Origin: CAILZL01 sp035548495
GTDB lineage: Bacteria; Pseudomonadota; Gammaproteobacteria; Steroidobacterales; Steroidobacteraceae
NCBI GenBank assembly: GCA_035548495.1
Contig: DASZSV010000036.1
Coordinates: 1 to 64,000 of the forward strand
DNA length: 64,000 nt
Direction: 5' to 3'
In this document: piece after piece, positions 34,542 to 43,808 of the stretch
Layout of the letters: each line of letters opens with the position of its first letter
Position numbering within the stretch: the first letter of the stretch is position 1
The notes under the pieces: model-generated
What the model was told of the DNA's origin: nothing
Database searches by the model: none
The model's input: the letters and a program-made list of their open reading frames with translations, nothing else
Program-made: the position numbers and the translations under genes

Positions 34542-34544
34542 GAT

Positions 34545-35270
34545 CTACAGTCGAAAATCTTGGCCCAAGTACACCTCACGAACCTGCTGGTTGGCAAGGA
34601 TTTCGTTGGCAGTTCCGCTGGCAATCAGTGATCCGGTGCTCACTATGTAAGCCCGCTGGCAGATACCGAGGGTTTCCCTGACATTGTGATCGGTGATCAG
34701 CACGCCGATGTTGCGAGCGCTGAGGTGATTGATGATGCGCTGGATGTCGATCACCGAAATGGGATCGACACCGGCAAAAGGTTCATCCAGCAGCATGAAA
34801 CGCGGTTCGGCAGCCAGCGCCCGTGCGATTTCCACACGGCGGCGTTCACCGCCGGAAAGACTTTGTCCCAGGCTGTCGCGAATGTGGCCGATATGCAGTT
34901 CTTCCAGCAACTGTTCCAGCCGTTGCTCGCGTTGTGCTTCGTCCAGCTCTTCGCGCAGTTCAAGCACGCCCATGATGTTGTCCGCCACACTCAGCTTGCG
35001 GAATACGGATGCTTCCTGCGGCAAATATCCCACGCCGAGTTTGGCGCGTTGATGAATGGGCAGATTGGAAATGTCGCGATCATCCAGAAAGATATTGCCG
35101 CTGTCACATTTCACCAGACCGACCAGCATGTAGAACGCGGTAGTTTTGCCTGCGCCATTGGGACCGAGAATGCCAACTACTTCGCCGCTGCTGAGCTGCA
35201 ATGAAAGATCATTCACCACCGTGCGTGACTTGTAACGCTTGCGCAACTGTTCGGCACGCAATTGACTCAT
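34545..35270 (-). CDS. lptB: LPS export ABC transporter ATP-binding protein LptB
   Basis: 241 residues from ATG at 35270 (MSQLRAEQLRKRYKSRTVV); an in-frame start at 35402 is too far upstream. Walker A GPNGAGKTT, ABC signature SLSGGERRRVEIARAL, Walker B FMLLDEPFAGVDP and the H-loop ITDHNVRET are all present. Together with LptF/LptG in the inner membrane and LptC it extracts lipopolysaccharide and passes it to LptA. Overlaps lptA by 4 bp, which implies coupled translation. Confidence 0.97.
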   Translation of the reverse strand: MSQLRAEQLRKRYKSRTVVNDLSLQLSSGEVVGILGPNGAGKTTAFYMLVGLVKCDSGNIFLDDRDISNLPIHQRAKLGVGYLPQEASVFRKLSVADNIMGVLELREELDEAQREQRLEQLLEELHIGHIRDSLGQSLSGGERRRVEIARALAAEPRFMLLDEPFAGVDPISVIDIQRIINHLSARNIGVLITDHNVRETLGICQRAYIVSTGSLIASGTANEILANQQVREVYLGQDFRL

Positions 35271-35902
35271 GGCGAATCCGCCTTTGTTTCGGTATTGCTG
35301 GCCGGTGTGATGGTGCAGTTGATGCGTTCCCCCTGTTGATCGGCACGATTGGCTGATACACGTTGCAACGTGATGTTGTACACCAGCACAACTGCACGGC
35401 ATTCATTCTGTCCGTAACTGACCCAGGCGTTGTTCATCAGGCGTACGGTGTGTTGCTGCAAATCGTAGTCGATGTTGTCGGCATGACCTTGTGCAATGAT
35501 CTTGTCGCCATCATGCTGTTCAAAGGTTGCTGGATTCCCGGTGATGTGCAGCGTGCTGATCTGGTTGCCGACAAAGCTGACGCTGGCGGTATCTGCCTTG
35601 CTGCTGCCATCCGGGGTGGTGATTTCCACCTTGTTGGTGAAATTCCATGTGCTGTTGTTGAAATTGTTGGCGTCGGTGGTGCGTGCCTGTCCAGCCTTGA
35701 TGACGTATCCACTTTGTGTCGAGATGCGCACATCAGTCAGCACCAGCAAGTTGGTGGGACCATCCAGCTCCAGCGATGCAGCATCCAGCTTCGGTTTGTC
35801 CGCAATGATCTGTTTTTCCGATGCAGGCGCAGCATGACCGGCCACAGTCACCAGCAGAACCATCCACACAATGCGGTGACTAATGCGCGGAAAACTCACC
35901 AT
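35267..35902 (-). CDS. lptA: LPS transport periplasmic protein LptA
   Basis: 211 residues. Signal peptide (residues 1-27) then the OstA-like beta-jellyroll: IIADKPKLDAASLELDGPTN, KVEITTPDGSSKADTASVSF and GHADNIDYDLQQHTVRLMNN show the family pattern. Periplasmic bridge that carries LPS between LptC and LptD. Longer C-terminus than in E. coli LptA (185 residues). Overlaps lptC and lptB at both ends in the export operon. Confidence 0.9.
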   Translation of the reverse strand: MVSFPRISHRIVWMVLLVTVAGHAAPASEKQIIADKPKLDAASLELDGPTNLLVLTDVRISTQSGYVIKAGQARTTDANNFNNSTWNFTNKVEITTPDGSSKADTASVSFVGNQISTLHITGNPATFEQHDGDKIIAQGHADNIDYDLQQHTVRLMNNAWVSYGQNECRAVVLVYNITLQRVSANRADQQGERINCTITPASNTETKADSP

Positions 35903-36437
35903 GCACCTGTGATTCCAGTTTGATGGTTTGACGTTGCAGATCAGCCTGCATGCCGACTGCGGTAAGCAACTGCTGATTCATGCTGATACTGACCTTGCCC
36001 GTGGCGCGGGCAAGATTGCGTGCAGTGTCAATGCTGAGCTGATTGGTGCGCAGGATAATCGGCAGCGCCACATGAGGGCCGGTGGGTTGCAGGATGACAT
36101 CATCGTTGAAAGTAATGGTTCGGGAGTCCTGCCGGAGATTGCCAGTTTGCGCCGTCAGTGTCCACGGCGTTTGCGAGGTACCGAGATAATCAACCTTGAC
36201 CTGATCCAGATTTACATCCTGATGCGTAACATCCTGCTGGATAGTCGCGGCATGCAAGGTGAAGCCGGGATTGCCATCCTTGCCGATGGCAACGATGGAT
36301 GCATCTTTCATGTAGAACCCGGGTTGCGGCGTGGTCGGTTGCACATCCGTGAGTTGTTCTTCATGCCGGCTCAGCATGCTGTAAGTTGCCAGCATGATGG
36401 CGCAGATGGCGGCAATGATGATGACGTGCCAGTTCAT
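35880..36437 (-). CDS. lptC: LPS export system protein LptC
   Basis: 185 residues. One N-terminal membrane helix (MNWHVIIIAAICAIMLATYS) anchors a periplasmic beta-jellyroll domain (YMKDASIVAIGKDGNPGFTL, then DVILQPTGPHVALPIILRT). It joins LptBFG to LptA. Overlaps kdsC by 4 bp and lptA by 23 bp, a tight operon. Confidence 0.88.
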   Translation of the reverse strand: MNWHVIIIAAICAIMLATYSMLSRHEEQLTDVQPTTPQPGFYMKDASIVAIGKDGNPGFTLHAATIQQDVTHQDVNLDQVKVDYLGTSQTPWTLTAQTGNLRQDSRTITFNDDVILQPTGPHVALPIILRTNQLSIDTARNLARATGKVSISMNQQLLTAVGMQADLQRQTIKLESQVHGEFSAH

Positions 36438-36970
36438 GCGGTGATACGTGCGGCAGCGTGAACAGAGTGCTGCAATAACAAATCACACACTTCGCGCACT
36501 GCACCCTGTCCGCCGTTCAATTGCGTCACGTAATGCGCAGCTGCTTTTACTTGCGGATGTGCATCTGCAACCGCAATGGCAAAATGTGCCAGTGAGAACA
36601 TCGCAAGATCCGGTGTGTCATCTCCTACACAGCAGATGCCTTCATCTTCGACGTGCAATTCATTTTTCAATTGATGCAGCATTGCTCGCTTGTCGTCCAC
36701 ACCCTGTTTGACATGAACGATGCCAAGTTCTTTCATGCGTGAATCCACTGCAGCGGACTGTCGCCCGGAGATGATGGCAATACTGATGCCGGCCGTCCTG
36801 AGCTGTGCCAGTCCCGCGCCGTCGCGCACATGAAATACTTTCAGCAACTCACCTTGCGCGCCGAAATACAGACGGCCATCGGTGAGTACGCCGTCCACAT
36901 CCAGCACCAGCAACCTGATGCTGGCAGCGCGTTGTTGCGGTGTGAGTTTGTGCATGCTTGAGTCAGTCAT
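36434..36970 (-). CDS. kdsC: 3-deoxy-D-manno-octulosonate 8-phosphate phosphatase
   Basis: 178 residues of the HAD phosphatase family: nucleophile motif LLVLDVDGVLTDGRLYFG, motif II IAIISGRQS, motif III region KQGVDDKRAMLHQL and motif IV CVGDDTPDLAMF. Removes phosphate from KDO-8-phosphate, the inner-core sugar of LPS. Starts next to the kdsD stop (1-bp shift) and overlaps lptC. Confidence 0.95.
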   Translation of the reverse strand: MTDSSMHKLTPQQRAASIRLLVLDVDGVLTDGRLYFGAQGELLKVFHVRDGAGLAQLRTAGISIAIISGRQSAAVDSRMKELGIVHVKQGVDDKRAMLHQLKNELHVEDEGICCVGDDTPDLAMFSLAHFAIAVADAHPQVKAAAHYVTQLNGGQGAVREVCDLLLQHSVHAAARITA

Positions 36971-37959
36971 TACATCACACCGGCTTTGAACAGGTCATGC
37001 ACATTCAATGCGCCGACCACCACACGCTGTTCATTGACCACCGGCAGTACAGTGATCTTGTGTTTTTCCATCAAGTGCACGGCGCTGGCGGCCAGCATGC
37101 GCGGGGTCGCGGTTTTGGGATTGGTGGTCATCACTTCGCCCATGCGCGTCGCATGAAAATCAATTTGCCTGTCGAGCGTGCGTCGCAGGTCACCATCGGT
37201 GAATACGCCCAGCAAACAGTGTTGTGTATCCACAATCGCGGTCATGCCCAGACGCTTGCTGGTCATTTCCTTCAAGCCGTCACGCAACAATGTGTCGGGT
37301 GTAACCAGCGGCAGTGCCTCACCGGTATGCATCACGTCTTCAACGTACAACAACAAACGCCTGCCCAGCGATCCGGCCGGATGCGAACGTGCGAAATCCT
37401 CTTCGGTGAATCCACGTGCTTCGAGTACCGCAACGGCCAATGCATCGGCCAGCGCCAGGGTCGCCGTGGTGCTCGCGGTGGGCGCCAGATTCAATGGACA
37501 GGCTTCATTGGCCACGCTGATATCGAGCGTGATGGTTGCTGCGCGGCCCAATGCCGAATCAGCACGGCTGGTCATGGCAATCAGTGGTGTGTTGATGCGT
37601 TTGATGACAGGAAGAATCAGCGTCAGCTCATCGGTTTCACCGGAATAGGAAATTGCAATCACCACATCCTGCGGGGTGATCATGCCGATATCACCATGAC
37701 TGGCTTCGCCGGGATGAACAAAGAAAGCCGGTGTGCCGGTGCTGGCAAAGGTGGCGGCCAGCTTGTTGCCAATGTGTCCGGACTTGCCCATGCCGGTGAC
37801 GACCACGCGGCCCCTGCAATCAAGAACGCATTGACAGGCTGCAACAAACGCATCACCCAGCCGCGGAATCAGCGCGGTGACCGCGCTGGCTTCGGTCTCC
37901 AGCACGGCACGGCCGCGTGCGAGGATGCGCTCTTTGTCAAATTGAAATGGCATTGCCAT
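36970..37959 (-). CDS. kdsD: Arabinose-5-phosphate isomerase
   Basis: 329 residues. SIS domain with VVVTGMGKSGHIGNKLAATF and HPGEASHGDIGMIT, followed by two CBS domains (EDVMHTGEALPLVTPDTLLR and GEVMTTNPKTATPRMLAASA). It converts ribulose 5-phosphate to arabinose 5-phosphate, the precursor of KDO. First gene of the kdsD-kdsC-lptC-lptA-lptB-rpoN-hpf-rapZ run. The start is the ATG at 37959 or at 37953. ibaG is divergent 102 bp away; the mla genes found at this point in many relatives are absent. Confidence 0.95.
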   Translation of the reverse strand: MAMPFQFDKERILARGRAVLETEASAVTALIPRLGDAFVAACQCVLDCRGRVVVTGMGKSGHIGNKLAATFASTGTPAFFVHPGEASHGDIGMITPQDVVIAISYSGETDELTLILPVIKRINTPLIAMTSRADSALGRAATITLDISVANEACPLNLAPTASTTATLALADALAVAVLEARGFTEEDFARSHPAGSLGRRLLLYVEDVMHTGEALPLVTPDTLLRDGLKEMTSKRLGMTAIVDTQHCLLGVFTDGDLRRTLDRQIDFHATRMGEVMTTNPKTATPRMLAASAVHLMEKHKITVLPVVNEQRVVVGALNVHDLFKAGVM

Positions 37960-38061
37960 ATGCTAACGCAGGATGGAGTGCGGCGTGGTGTTTAAATCAC
38001 TGTCATCTGCCGCTGCAATTTCTTTTATCATGCGCGCTCTTTCAATGGTGGATGAGCAACC

Positions 38062-38310
38062 ATGACTCCCGCACAGATTGAACAATTGATCAAGACGGCC
38101 TTGCCGGAGGCGCAGGTAAAGGTGCAGTCCGGCGACAACACGCATTTTTCCGCACTGATTGTCAGCGATGCGTTCACCGGCAAGCGTACCCTGCAACGCC
38201 ATCAACTTGTCTATGCTGCATTGGGTTCACGCATGGGTCATGAGATTCATGCGCTGACCATGCAGACCCTGACCACCGCTGAAGCACAGTCGCAAAGCGT
38301 GCAGCAGTAA
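38062..38310 (+). CDS. ibaG: BolA family protein IbaG
   Basis: 82 residues. The BolA/YrbA fold shows AQIEQLIKTALPEAQVKVQS, HFSALIVSDAFTGKRTLQRH and MGHEIHALTMQTLT. Family members form Fe-S complexes with monothiol glutaredoxins; IbaG is linked to acid stress and envelope functions. It precedes murA by 18 bp, the usual ibaG-murA pair. Confidence 0.93.
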   Translation: MTPAQIEQLIKTALPEAQVKVQSGDNTHFSALIVSDAFTGKRTLQRHQLVYAALGSRMGHEIHALTMQTLTTAEAQSQSVQQ

Positions 38311-38328
38311 CTCAACCGGGATATTGAA

Positions 38329-39588
38329 ATGGATCGATTGCAAATTGAAGGTGGCCGGAAGCTCGATGGAGAAATCCGCATTTCCGGCGCCAAGAATGCC
38401 GCACTACCGATCATCGCCGCTGCATTGCTCGCGGATGGTCCGGTGTTGTTGTCCAATATTCCGCATCTGCGTGACATCACGACGATGCTCGCCTTGCTGG
38501 CCAACATGGGTGTGCGCACCACGCTTGATGACAGGATGCGTGTGGAAATCGATCCCCGCGAGACGCGCAAATTCATCGCACCTTACGAGCTGGTCAAAAC
38601 CATGCGCGCTTCGATTCTGGTGCTGGGTCCGTTGCTGGCGCGATTTGGTGAAGCCGAAGTTTCGCTGCCCGGCGGCTGTGCCATCGGCGCCCGTCCGGTT
38701 AATTTGCATGTGGACGGATTGCGTGCGATGGGCGCCGACATTCGCATTGAACATGGCTATATTCACGCTACGGCCAGAAGACTGAAAGGAGCGCGATTGC
38801 TGCCGGAAACCGTGACCGTCACCGGCACTGAAAACCTGATGATGGCCGCGACACTGGCCGATGGTGAAACCATTATTGAAAATGCCGCGCGCGAACCGGA
38901 AGTGGTGGACCTGGCTGATTTCCTGATTGCGATGGGCGCAAAAATCCACGGAGCAGGCACGGACAAAATCGTGGTTGAGGGCGTTGAGAAACTGGGGCAC
39001 GCCGATTTTTCGGTGATGCCGGATCGCATTGAAGCAGGCACTTATCTTGTCGCAGCCGCCATCACGGGTGGACGCATTACACTGCAAGGCGCACGCGCCG
39101 ATCATCTCGATGCGGTGCTGCTCAAACTCAGGGAGGCAGGCGCCAGCATCGAGTCGGGTGCGGACTGGATTTCCCTCGACATGCGGGGCCGGCGGCCCAG
39201 GGCGGTGGATATTCGTACCGCGCCATATCCTGCGTTTCCCACTGACATGCAGGCGCAGTTTGCGGCGCTTAACTGCGTTGCTGAAGGTGCCAGTACCGTG
39301 GTGGAAACCATTTTTGAAAATCGCTTCATGCACATGCATGAACTGCAACGCATGGGCGCTGACATTCGCATTGAAGGTCATTCGGCCTTCATCAGAGGTG
39401 TGGATCAATTGACTGCTGCACCCGTGATGGCAACGGACTTGCGTGCATCAGCCGGACTGGTGCTTGCGGCGCTGGTTGCTGAAGGCAGCACCATTGTCGA
39501 TCGCATTTATCATATCGATCGTGGCTATGAACGCATTGAAGAGAAACTGCAACAGCTTGGCGCGCGCATCAAACGATTGAGTGCCTGA
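38329..39588 (+). CDS. murA: UDP-N-acetylglucosamine 1-carboxyvinyltransferase
   Basis: 419 residues. First committed step of peptidoglycan synthesis. The N-terminus MDRLQIEGGRKLDGEIRISG with KNAALP binds UDP-GlcNAc. The active-site cysteine, target of fosfomycin, is present in LPGGCAIGARPV. Other signatures: RDSA-like ATAPYPAFPTDMQAQF, FENRFMHMHELQRMGADI. Length is typical (419 in E. coli). It is convergent with the degS-like gene, with 47 bp between them. Confidence 0.97.
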   Translation: MDRLQIEGGRKLDGEIRISGAKNAALPIIAAALLADGPVLLSNIPHLRDITTMLALLANMGVRTTLDDRMRVEIDPRETRKFIAPYELVKTMRASILVLGPLLARFGEAEVSLPGGCAIGARPVNLHVDGLRAMGADIRIEHGYIHATARRLKGARLLPETVTVTGTENLMMAATLADGETIIENAAREPEVVDLADFLIAMGAKIHGAGTDKIVVEGVEKLGHADFSVMPDRIEAGTYLVAAAITGGRITLQGARADHLDAVLLKLREAGASIESGADWISLDMRGRRPRAVDIRTAPYPAFPTDMQAQFAALNCVAEGASTVVETIFENRFMHMHELQRMGADIRIEGHSAFIRGVDQLTAAPVMATDLRASAGLVLAALVAEGSTIVDRIYHIDRGYERIEEKLQQLGARIKRLSA

Positions 39589-39635
39589 ACGCGCCTCTGT
39601 ATCTGGGAGTTATCGCGTGCGATCAACTCACGCCA

Positions 39636-40799
39636 TCAAGAGGGTCCGCCGATAGTGCCACTACAATTATTTTCGGCATCCACTTTCGGATTCCGCTCCA
39701 CCAGAGTGATGTCGTAATCGCGGCGCTGTCCGTTGTGCAATACGTTGAGTGATATGTTGTGTCCGGGTGGTGTGCCCGCGATCAGGCGCAATGCTTCGTC
39801 GGCACTGCGATGCACGCCATTAAGTCTTGTGATGACATCACCGCGCCGCAGTCCGGCGTGTGCTGCAGGACTGTCGTCGTATACCTTGGTGATGATCAAT
39901 CCCTGCGGAGATTCAAGACCCAGTGCGGCCGCCTGCTGCAAAGTCAGCTCGCGTGTTTCCACGCCAAACCAGCCGCGCTTCACATGGCCGAATTCCAGTA
40001 TTTGCTGCATTACACCGCGTACCAGATTTACCGGAACCGCAAAGCTGATGCCGGTGACACCCTCGGTTTGTGACAACGCGGCAGTATTGATACCAATGAG
40101 TTCGCCGCGGGCATTGATCAGCGCACCGCCGGAATTACCCAGATTGATGGCGGCATCGGTTTGAATGAAACTTTCCAGCGGGCTGACACCGAGCTGGCCG
40201 CGACCGGTGGCACTGACAATACCTTGCGTGACCGTTTGTGAAAGCCCATAAGGATTGCCGATAGCCAGCACAATGTCGCCGGTACGTAACGAGTCGGAAG
40301 TGCCCATCGGCGCGAAGGGCACGTTAGTCAGGCTGATCTTGAGGATTGCGATGTCGGTGGCAGGGTCGGTGCCGACCACCGTTGCCGCCTCGGTGCGGCC
40401 GTCGGCCAATTGCACACTGATGCGTTGTGCGCAGGCGATGACATGATTGTTGGTGACGATGTAGCCGTTTTTGTCAACGATGACGCCAGATCCGAGTCCG
40501 GTTTGTACGCCCTGTTGCAATGCCGGCGAAGCGGCGTCCAGATTGCGTTCATTATAGGTTTGTGGCTTCACTGGTTCTGTCACCAGCCGTCGTGAATATA
40601 CATTCACCACTGCGGGTGCAGTGCGCGCCACGGCGTCGGCGAAGCTGGTGAGCGGCGCCACAACCGGTTGCGTCACTGTGGATTCTGCTGGCCTTGTGCG
40701 CAAAAACTGCGGACGCATCATCAACAGCACAAAGGCCATGGCCAGTCCGATGACCACCCATTTGACGATGAACAGCGATGTTTCTCTGAAGCGGGACAT
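39636..40799 (-). CDS. degS: Membrane-anchored serine protease, DegS/AlgW type
   Basis: 387 residues. An N-terminal membrane helix (LFIVKWVVIGLAMAFVLLMM) anchors a trypsin-like protease facing the periplasm. Catalytic triad: His in TNNHVIACA, Asp in DPATDIAILK, Ser in GNSGGALIN. One PDZ domain follows (GLESPQGLIITKVYDDSPAA). A single PDZ and a membrane anchor indicate DegS/AlgW, which starts release of the envelope-stress sigma factor, rather than the two-PDZ DegP. AGGA precedes the ATG. The sigma-E system itself is outside the window. Confidence 0.9.
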   Translation of the reverse strand: MSRFRETSLFIVKWVVIGLAMAFVLLMMRPQFLRTRPAESTVTQPVVAPLTSFADAVARTAPAVVNVYSRRLVTEPVKPQTYNERNLDAASPALQQGVQTGLGSGVIVDKNGYIVTNNHVIACAQRISVQLADGRTEAATVVGTDPATDIAILKISLTNVPFAPMGTSDSLRTGDIVLAIGNPYGLSQTVTQGIVSATGRGQLGVSPLESFIQTDAAINLGNSGGALINARGELIGINTAALSQTEGVTGISFAVPVNLVRGVMQQILEFGHVKRGWFGVETRELTLQQAAALGLESPQGLIITKVYDDSPAAHAGLRRGDVITRLNGVHRSADEALRLIAGTPPGHNISLNVLHNGQRRDYDITLVERNPKVDAENNCSGTIGGPS

Positions 40800-40818
40800 C
40801 AGGTTTCCTGTCAGGTTG

Positions 40819-40914
40819 TTGAAAAATGCAGTCCTGCCTTTTTCAAGTCGCTTCGCAAAAGGCGTGACTCCGGCTTGCTTGCAGGGCTGTTGAAAATCTC
40901 ACTTTTTAACAGCC
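40819..40914. repeat. Two hairpins in the 339-bp degS-petA gap
   Basis: TTGAAAAA (40819-40826) pairs with TTTTTCAA (40839-40846), and GGCTGTT (40885-40891) pairs with AACAGCC (40908-40914) within a longer imperfect GCAGG...CCTGC frame. Both contain the TGTTGAAAA motif, so they look related to each other. This resembles ends of small mobile elements, but no transposase is seen. Near petA, TATAAT at 41030-41035 is a good -10 hexamer without a clear -35. The rest of the gap shows nothing. Confidence 0.5.
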
Positions 40915-41138
40915 TGCTGGCGAAATCCGCTTGATTTTGCACCCGTAAAAAGCATCGTGTCCTGCCAACTATGCCGTTAATCACAATTTGAATGGCCAGA
41001 GTGCTTCAAAGCAGGGTGCCGTGTATGTGTATAATGCGCAATTCCTTGAATGTTTGAAAATCAAATCTGCCATCCGGCTGCTGAACGGCGGTACGGCGGA
41101 ATCTGATGATTGATCAATCTGATGCGGAGTGAGTCTGG

Positions 41139-41735
41139 ATGAGTGAAGCTGAACAAGTTGATGAAGGCCGGCGCCACTTTTTGCTGGTGGCCACTTCCGC
41201 CGTCGGTGCGGTGGGTGCAGTTGCCACTGCCGTACCGTTTTTGTCTTCGTGGTTACCCAGTGCGCGCGCGCAAGCGCTCGGCGGACCGGTTGAGGCGGAC
41301 ATCAGCAAGCTGCAAGTTGGCGAGTTGATGAAAGTGGAATGGCGCGGTCAGGCCATTTACATCGTGCACCGCTCCAAGGAAATGCTCGATGACCTCAAGG
41401 ATCACAACGCCATGTTGCGCGATCCGGACTCCAACGAATCCGAGCAGCCCGCATTTGCAAAAAATGCCGATCGTTCTCTCAAGCCTGAAATTCTGGTGCT
41501 GATTGGCGTGTGCACCCATCTTGGTTGCGCGCCGTTGGCCAAGTTCACGCCCGGTGACGCCGCCGTGGCACCCAATTGGCCGGGCGGCTTCTATTGCCCC
41601 TGCCATGGTTCGCTGTATGACATGTCCGGCCGTGTATTCAAGGATGTACCCGCACCGTTGAATCTGGTGGTGCCGCCGTATTACTTCAGTTCCGACACCA
41701 CTCTGGTTATTGGCGTTGAAAAGGGAGCTGCCTGA
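41139..41735 (+). CDS. petA: Ubiquinol-cytochrome c reductase iron-sulfur subunit (Rieske)
   Basis: 198 residues. Tat-type N-terminus EGRRHFLLVATSAVGAVGAV with a single membrane helix. The [2Fe-2S] ligands lie in the two boxes CTHLGC and CPCHGS. Part of the bc1 complex that oxidises ubiquinol and reduces cytochrome c while pumping protons. It is the first gene of petABC; the stop overlaps the petB start by one base. Confidence 0.97.
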   Translation: MSEAEQVDEGRRHFLLVATSAVGAVGAVATAVPFLSSWLPSARAQALGGPVEADISKLQVGELMKVEWRGQAIYIVHRSKEMLDDLKDHNAMLRDPDSNESEQPAFAKNADRSLKPEILVLIGVCTHLGCAPLAKFTPGDAAVAPNWPGGFYCPCHGSLYDMSGRVFKDVPAPLNLVVPPYYFSSDTTLVIGVEKGAA

Positions 41736-42985
41736 TGAGCACCGAAACAAAAAACAATGTGGGCACCACTGGCTTGCTGGGCTGGATTGACGCGCGTTTC
41801 CCGCTCACAAAGTCGATTCGTGAACACGCCACCGAATACTACGCGCCGAAGAATTTCAATTTCTGGTACTACTTCGGATCACTGGCGCTGGCAGTGCTGG
41901 TGCTGCAAATTGTCACCGGCATTTTCCTGACGATGAACTACAAGCCCTCGGCGGATGGTGCATTCGCTTCGGTTGAGTACATCATGCGCGATGTGAACTG
42001 GGGATGGCTGATTCGCTACATGCATTCCACCGGCGCATCGGCATTTTTCATTGTGGTCTATCTGCACATGTTCCGCGGCCTGCTGTACGGCTCATACAAG
42101 AATCCGCGTGAATTGCTGTGGATTTTCGGCATGCTCATTTATCTGTGCCTGATGGCGGAAGCGTTCATGGGCTATCTGCTTCCCTGGGGCAACATGTCCT
42201 ACTGGGGTGCGCAGGTGATCACCAATCTGTTCGGTGCGATTCCCTATGTAGGGACCTCACTGGTGGAATGGATTCGCGGTGACTACTTTATCTCCGACAT
42301 CACGCTCAACCGCTTCTTTGCATTGCATGTGATTGCCTTGCCGCTGGCGCTGGTGTTCCTGGTGATTGCGCACATTCTGGCCTTGCATGAAGTGGGCTCG
42401 AACAATCCGGATGGTATTGAGATCAAGAAGCACAAGGGTGCCGATGGCAAGCCGCTGGACGGCATTCCGTTCCACCCTTATTACACGGTGAAGGATTTCA
42501 TGGGCTTCGTATTCTTTGCCATGGTCTTTGCCTGCATCGTGTTCTTTGAACCGACGGTGCACAACCTGTTTCTTGAAAAAGCCAATTTCGATCCGGCAAA
42601 CCGCCTGCAGACGCCCAGCGAAATCGCGCCGGTATGGTACTTCACGCCGTACTACGCCATTTTGCGTGCCGTGCCCAACAAGCTGATGGGTGTGATTCTG
42701 ATGGGTGTGGCAGTGATGATTTTCTTCTTCCTGCCGTGGCTTGATCGTGCGCCGGTCAAGTCCATCCGTTACCGCGGCTGGATATACAAGCTGGTGTTGA
42801 CCCTGTTCGTCATCAGCTTTATCGGCCTGGGCTACATCGGCATGCACAAGCCAACACCGACACTGACACTGGCAGCGCGGACGTTTGCAATTATTTACTT
42901 CGCGTTCTTCTTCCTGATGCCCTGGTACACCAAGGTGGACAAGACCAAGCCGGTGCCTGACCGGGTGACTTTCCATGCACACTAA
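41735..42985 (+). CDS. petB: Cytochrome b of the bc1 complex
   Basis: 416 residues with eight predicted membrane helices. It carries the two b hemes and the quinol sites: NWGWLIRYMHSTGASAFFIV with the heme ligand histidine, GYLLPWGNMSYWGAQVITNL and HVIALPLALVFLVIAHI. The Qo-site motif is PVWYF in place of PEWY, as is common in proteobacteria. Second gene of petABC; translation is coupled to petA by overlap. Confidence 0.97.
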   Translation: MSTETKNNVGTTGLLGWIDARFPLTKSIREHATEYYAPKNFNFWYYFGSLALAVLVLQIVTGIFLTMNYKPSADGAFASVEYIMRDVNWGWLIRYMHSTGASAFFIVVYLHMFRGLLYGSYKNPRELLWIFGMLIYLCLMAEAFMGYLLPWGNMSYWGAQVITNLFGAIPYVGTSLVEWIRGDYFISDITLNRFFALHVIALPLALVFLVIAHILALHEVGSNNPDGIEIKKHKGADGKPLDGIPFHPYYTVKDFMGFVFFAMVFACIVFFEPTVHNLFLEKANFDPANRLQTPSEIAPVWYFTPYYAILRAVPNKLMGVILMGVAVMIFFFLPWLDRAPVKSIRYRGWIYKLVLTLFVISFIGLGYIGMHKPTPTLTLAARTFAIIYFAFFFLMPWYTKVDKTKPVPDRVTFHAH

Positions 42986-42986
42986 A

Positions 42987-43757
42987 ATGAAAGCACAGAC
43001 AATGAACATGACACGCACATTGAAAGTATTCGCCCTGCTGTTCATCGGTGGTCTGACGGTTTCCGTTCACGCCGAAGAAGAACCCGCGCTGATGCACGCC
43101 AACAACGATGTATCCAACATTGCATCGTTGCAGCGTGGTGCACGTAACTTCGTCAATTACTGTTCCGGTTGTCATACTGCAAAGTATGTGCGCTTCAACC
43201 GCGTCGGCGTGGATCTGGATCTGACCGATGCGCAGGTGAAGGAAAATCTGATTTTTACCGGCGCCAAACTCACGGATACCATGACCAACAACATGGATCC
43301 TGATGACGGCAAGAACTGGTTCGGCAAGACGCCGCCGGATTTGTCATTGATCGCACGCAGCCGTGGTGTTGACTATCTCTATACCTTCCTGCATTCGTTC
43401 TATCTTGATCCTTCGCGTCCCACCGGCATGAACAATGTGGTGTTGCCCAGCGCGGCCATGCCCAATGTGCTGTGGGAATTGCAGGGTCTGCAAAAGGCGG
43501 TATACGAAGGCAAGACGTCCGAAGATGGCAAGCGTGTTGACAAGGTATTCAAAGGACTCGCACCGGAAACAAAAGGCAAGCTGACGCCGGAAGAGTATGA
43601 CGAGTTCGTTCGCGACACCGTGAATTTCCTCGATTACATCGGCGAACCCGCGCAGGTGCAGCGGCGTAATCTCGGTATTCGCGTCATGGGATTCCTGCTG
43701 ATTCTGTTCCTGCTGTCCTATGCGCTGAAGAAAGAATACTGGAAGGACGTCAAGTAA
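42987..43757 (+). CDS. petC: Cytochrome c1 of the bc1 complex
   Basis: 256 residues if it starts at 42987, 1 bp after the petB stop; ATG at 43002 is another option. Signal peptide (KVFALLFIGGLTVSVHA), one heme-binding CSGCH after VNYCSGCHTAKYVRFN, NMDPDDGKNWFGKTPPDLSL and a C-terminal anchor (RVMGFLLILFLLSYALKKEY). It passes electrons from the Rieske protein to soluble or membrane-bound cytochromes such as the c5-like protein in this window. Confidence 0.95.
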   Translation: MKAQTMNMTRTLKVFALLFIGGLTVSVHAEEEPALMHANNDVSNIASLQRGARNFVNYCSGCHTAKYVRFNRVGVDLDLTDAQVKENLIFTGAKLTDTMTNNMDPDDGKNWFGKTPPDLSLIARSRGVDYLYTFLHSFYLDPSRPTGMNNVVLPSAAMPNVLWELQGLQKAVYEGKTSEDGKRVDKVFKGLAPETKGKLTPEEYDEFVRDTVNFLDYIGEPAQVQRRNLGIRVMGFLLILFLLSYALKKEYWKDVK

Positions 43758-43808
43758 CACGACGTCCTGAATGCTGTCGATTCAACCAGAGGTGACATAG
43801 CTGCTGTG

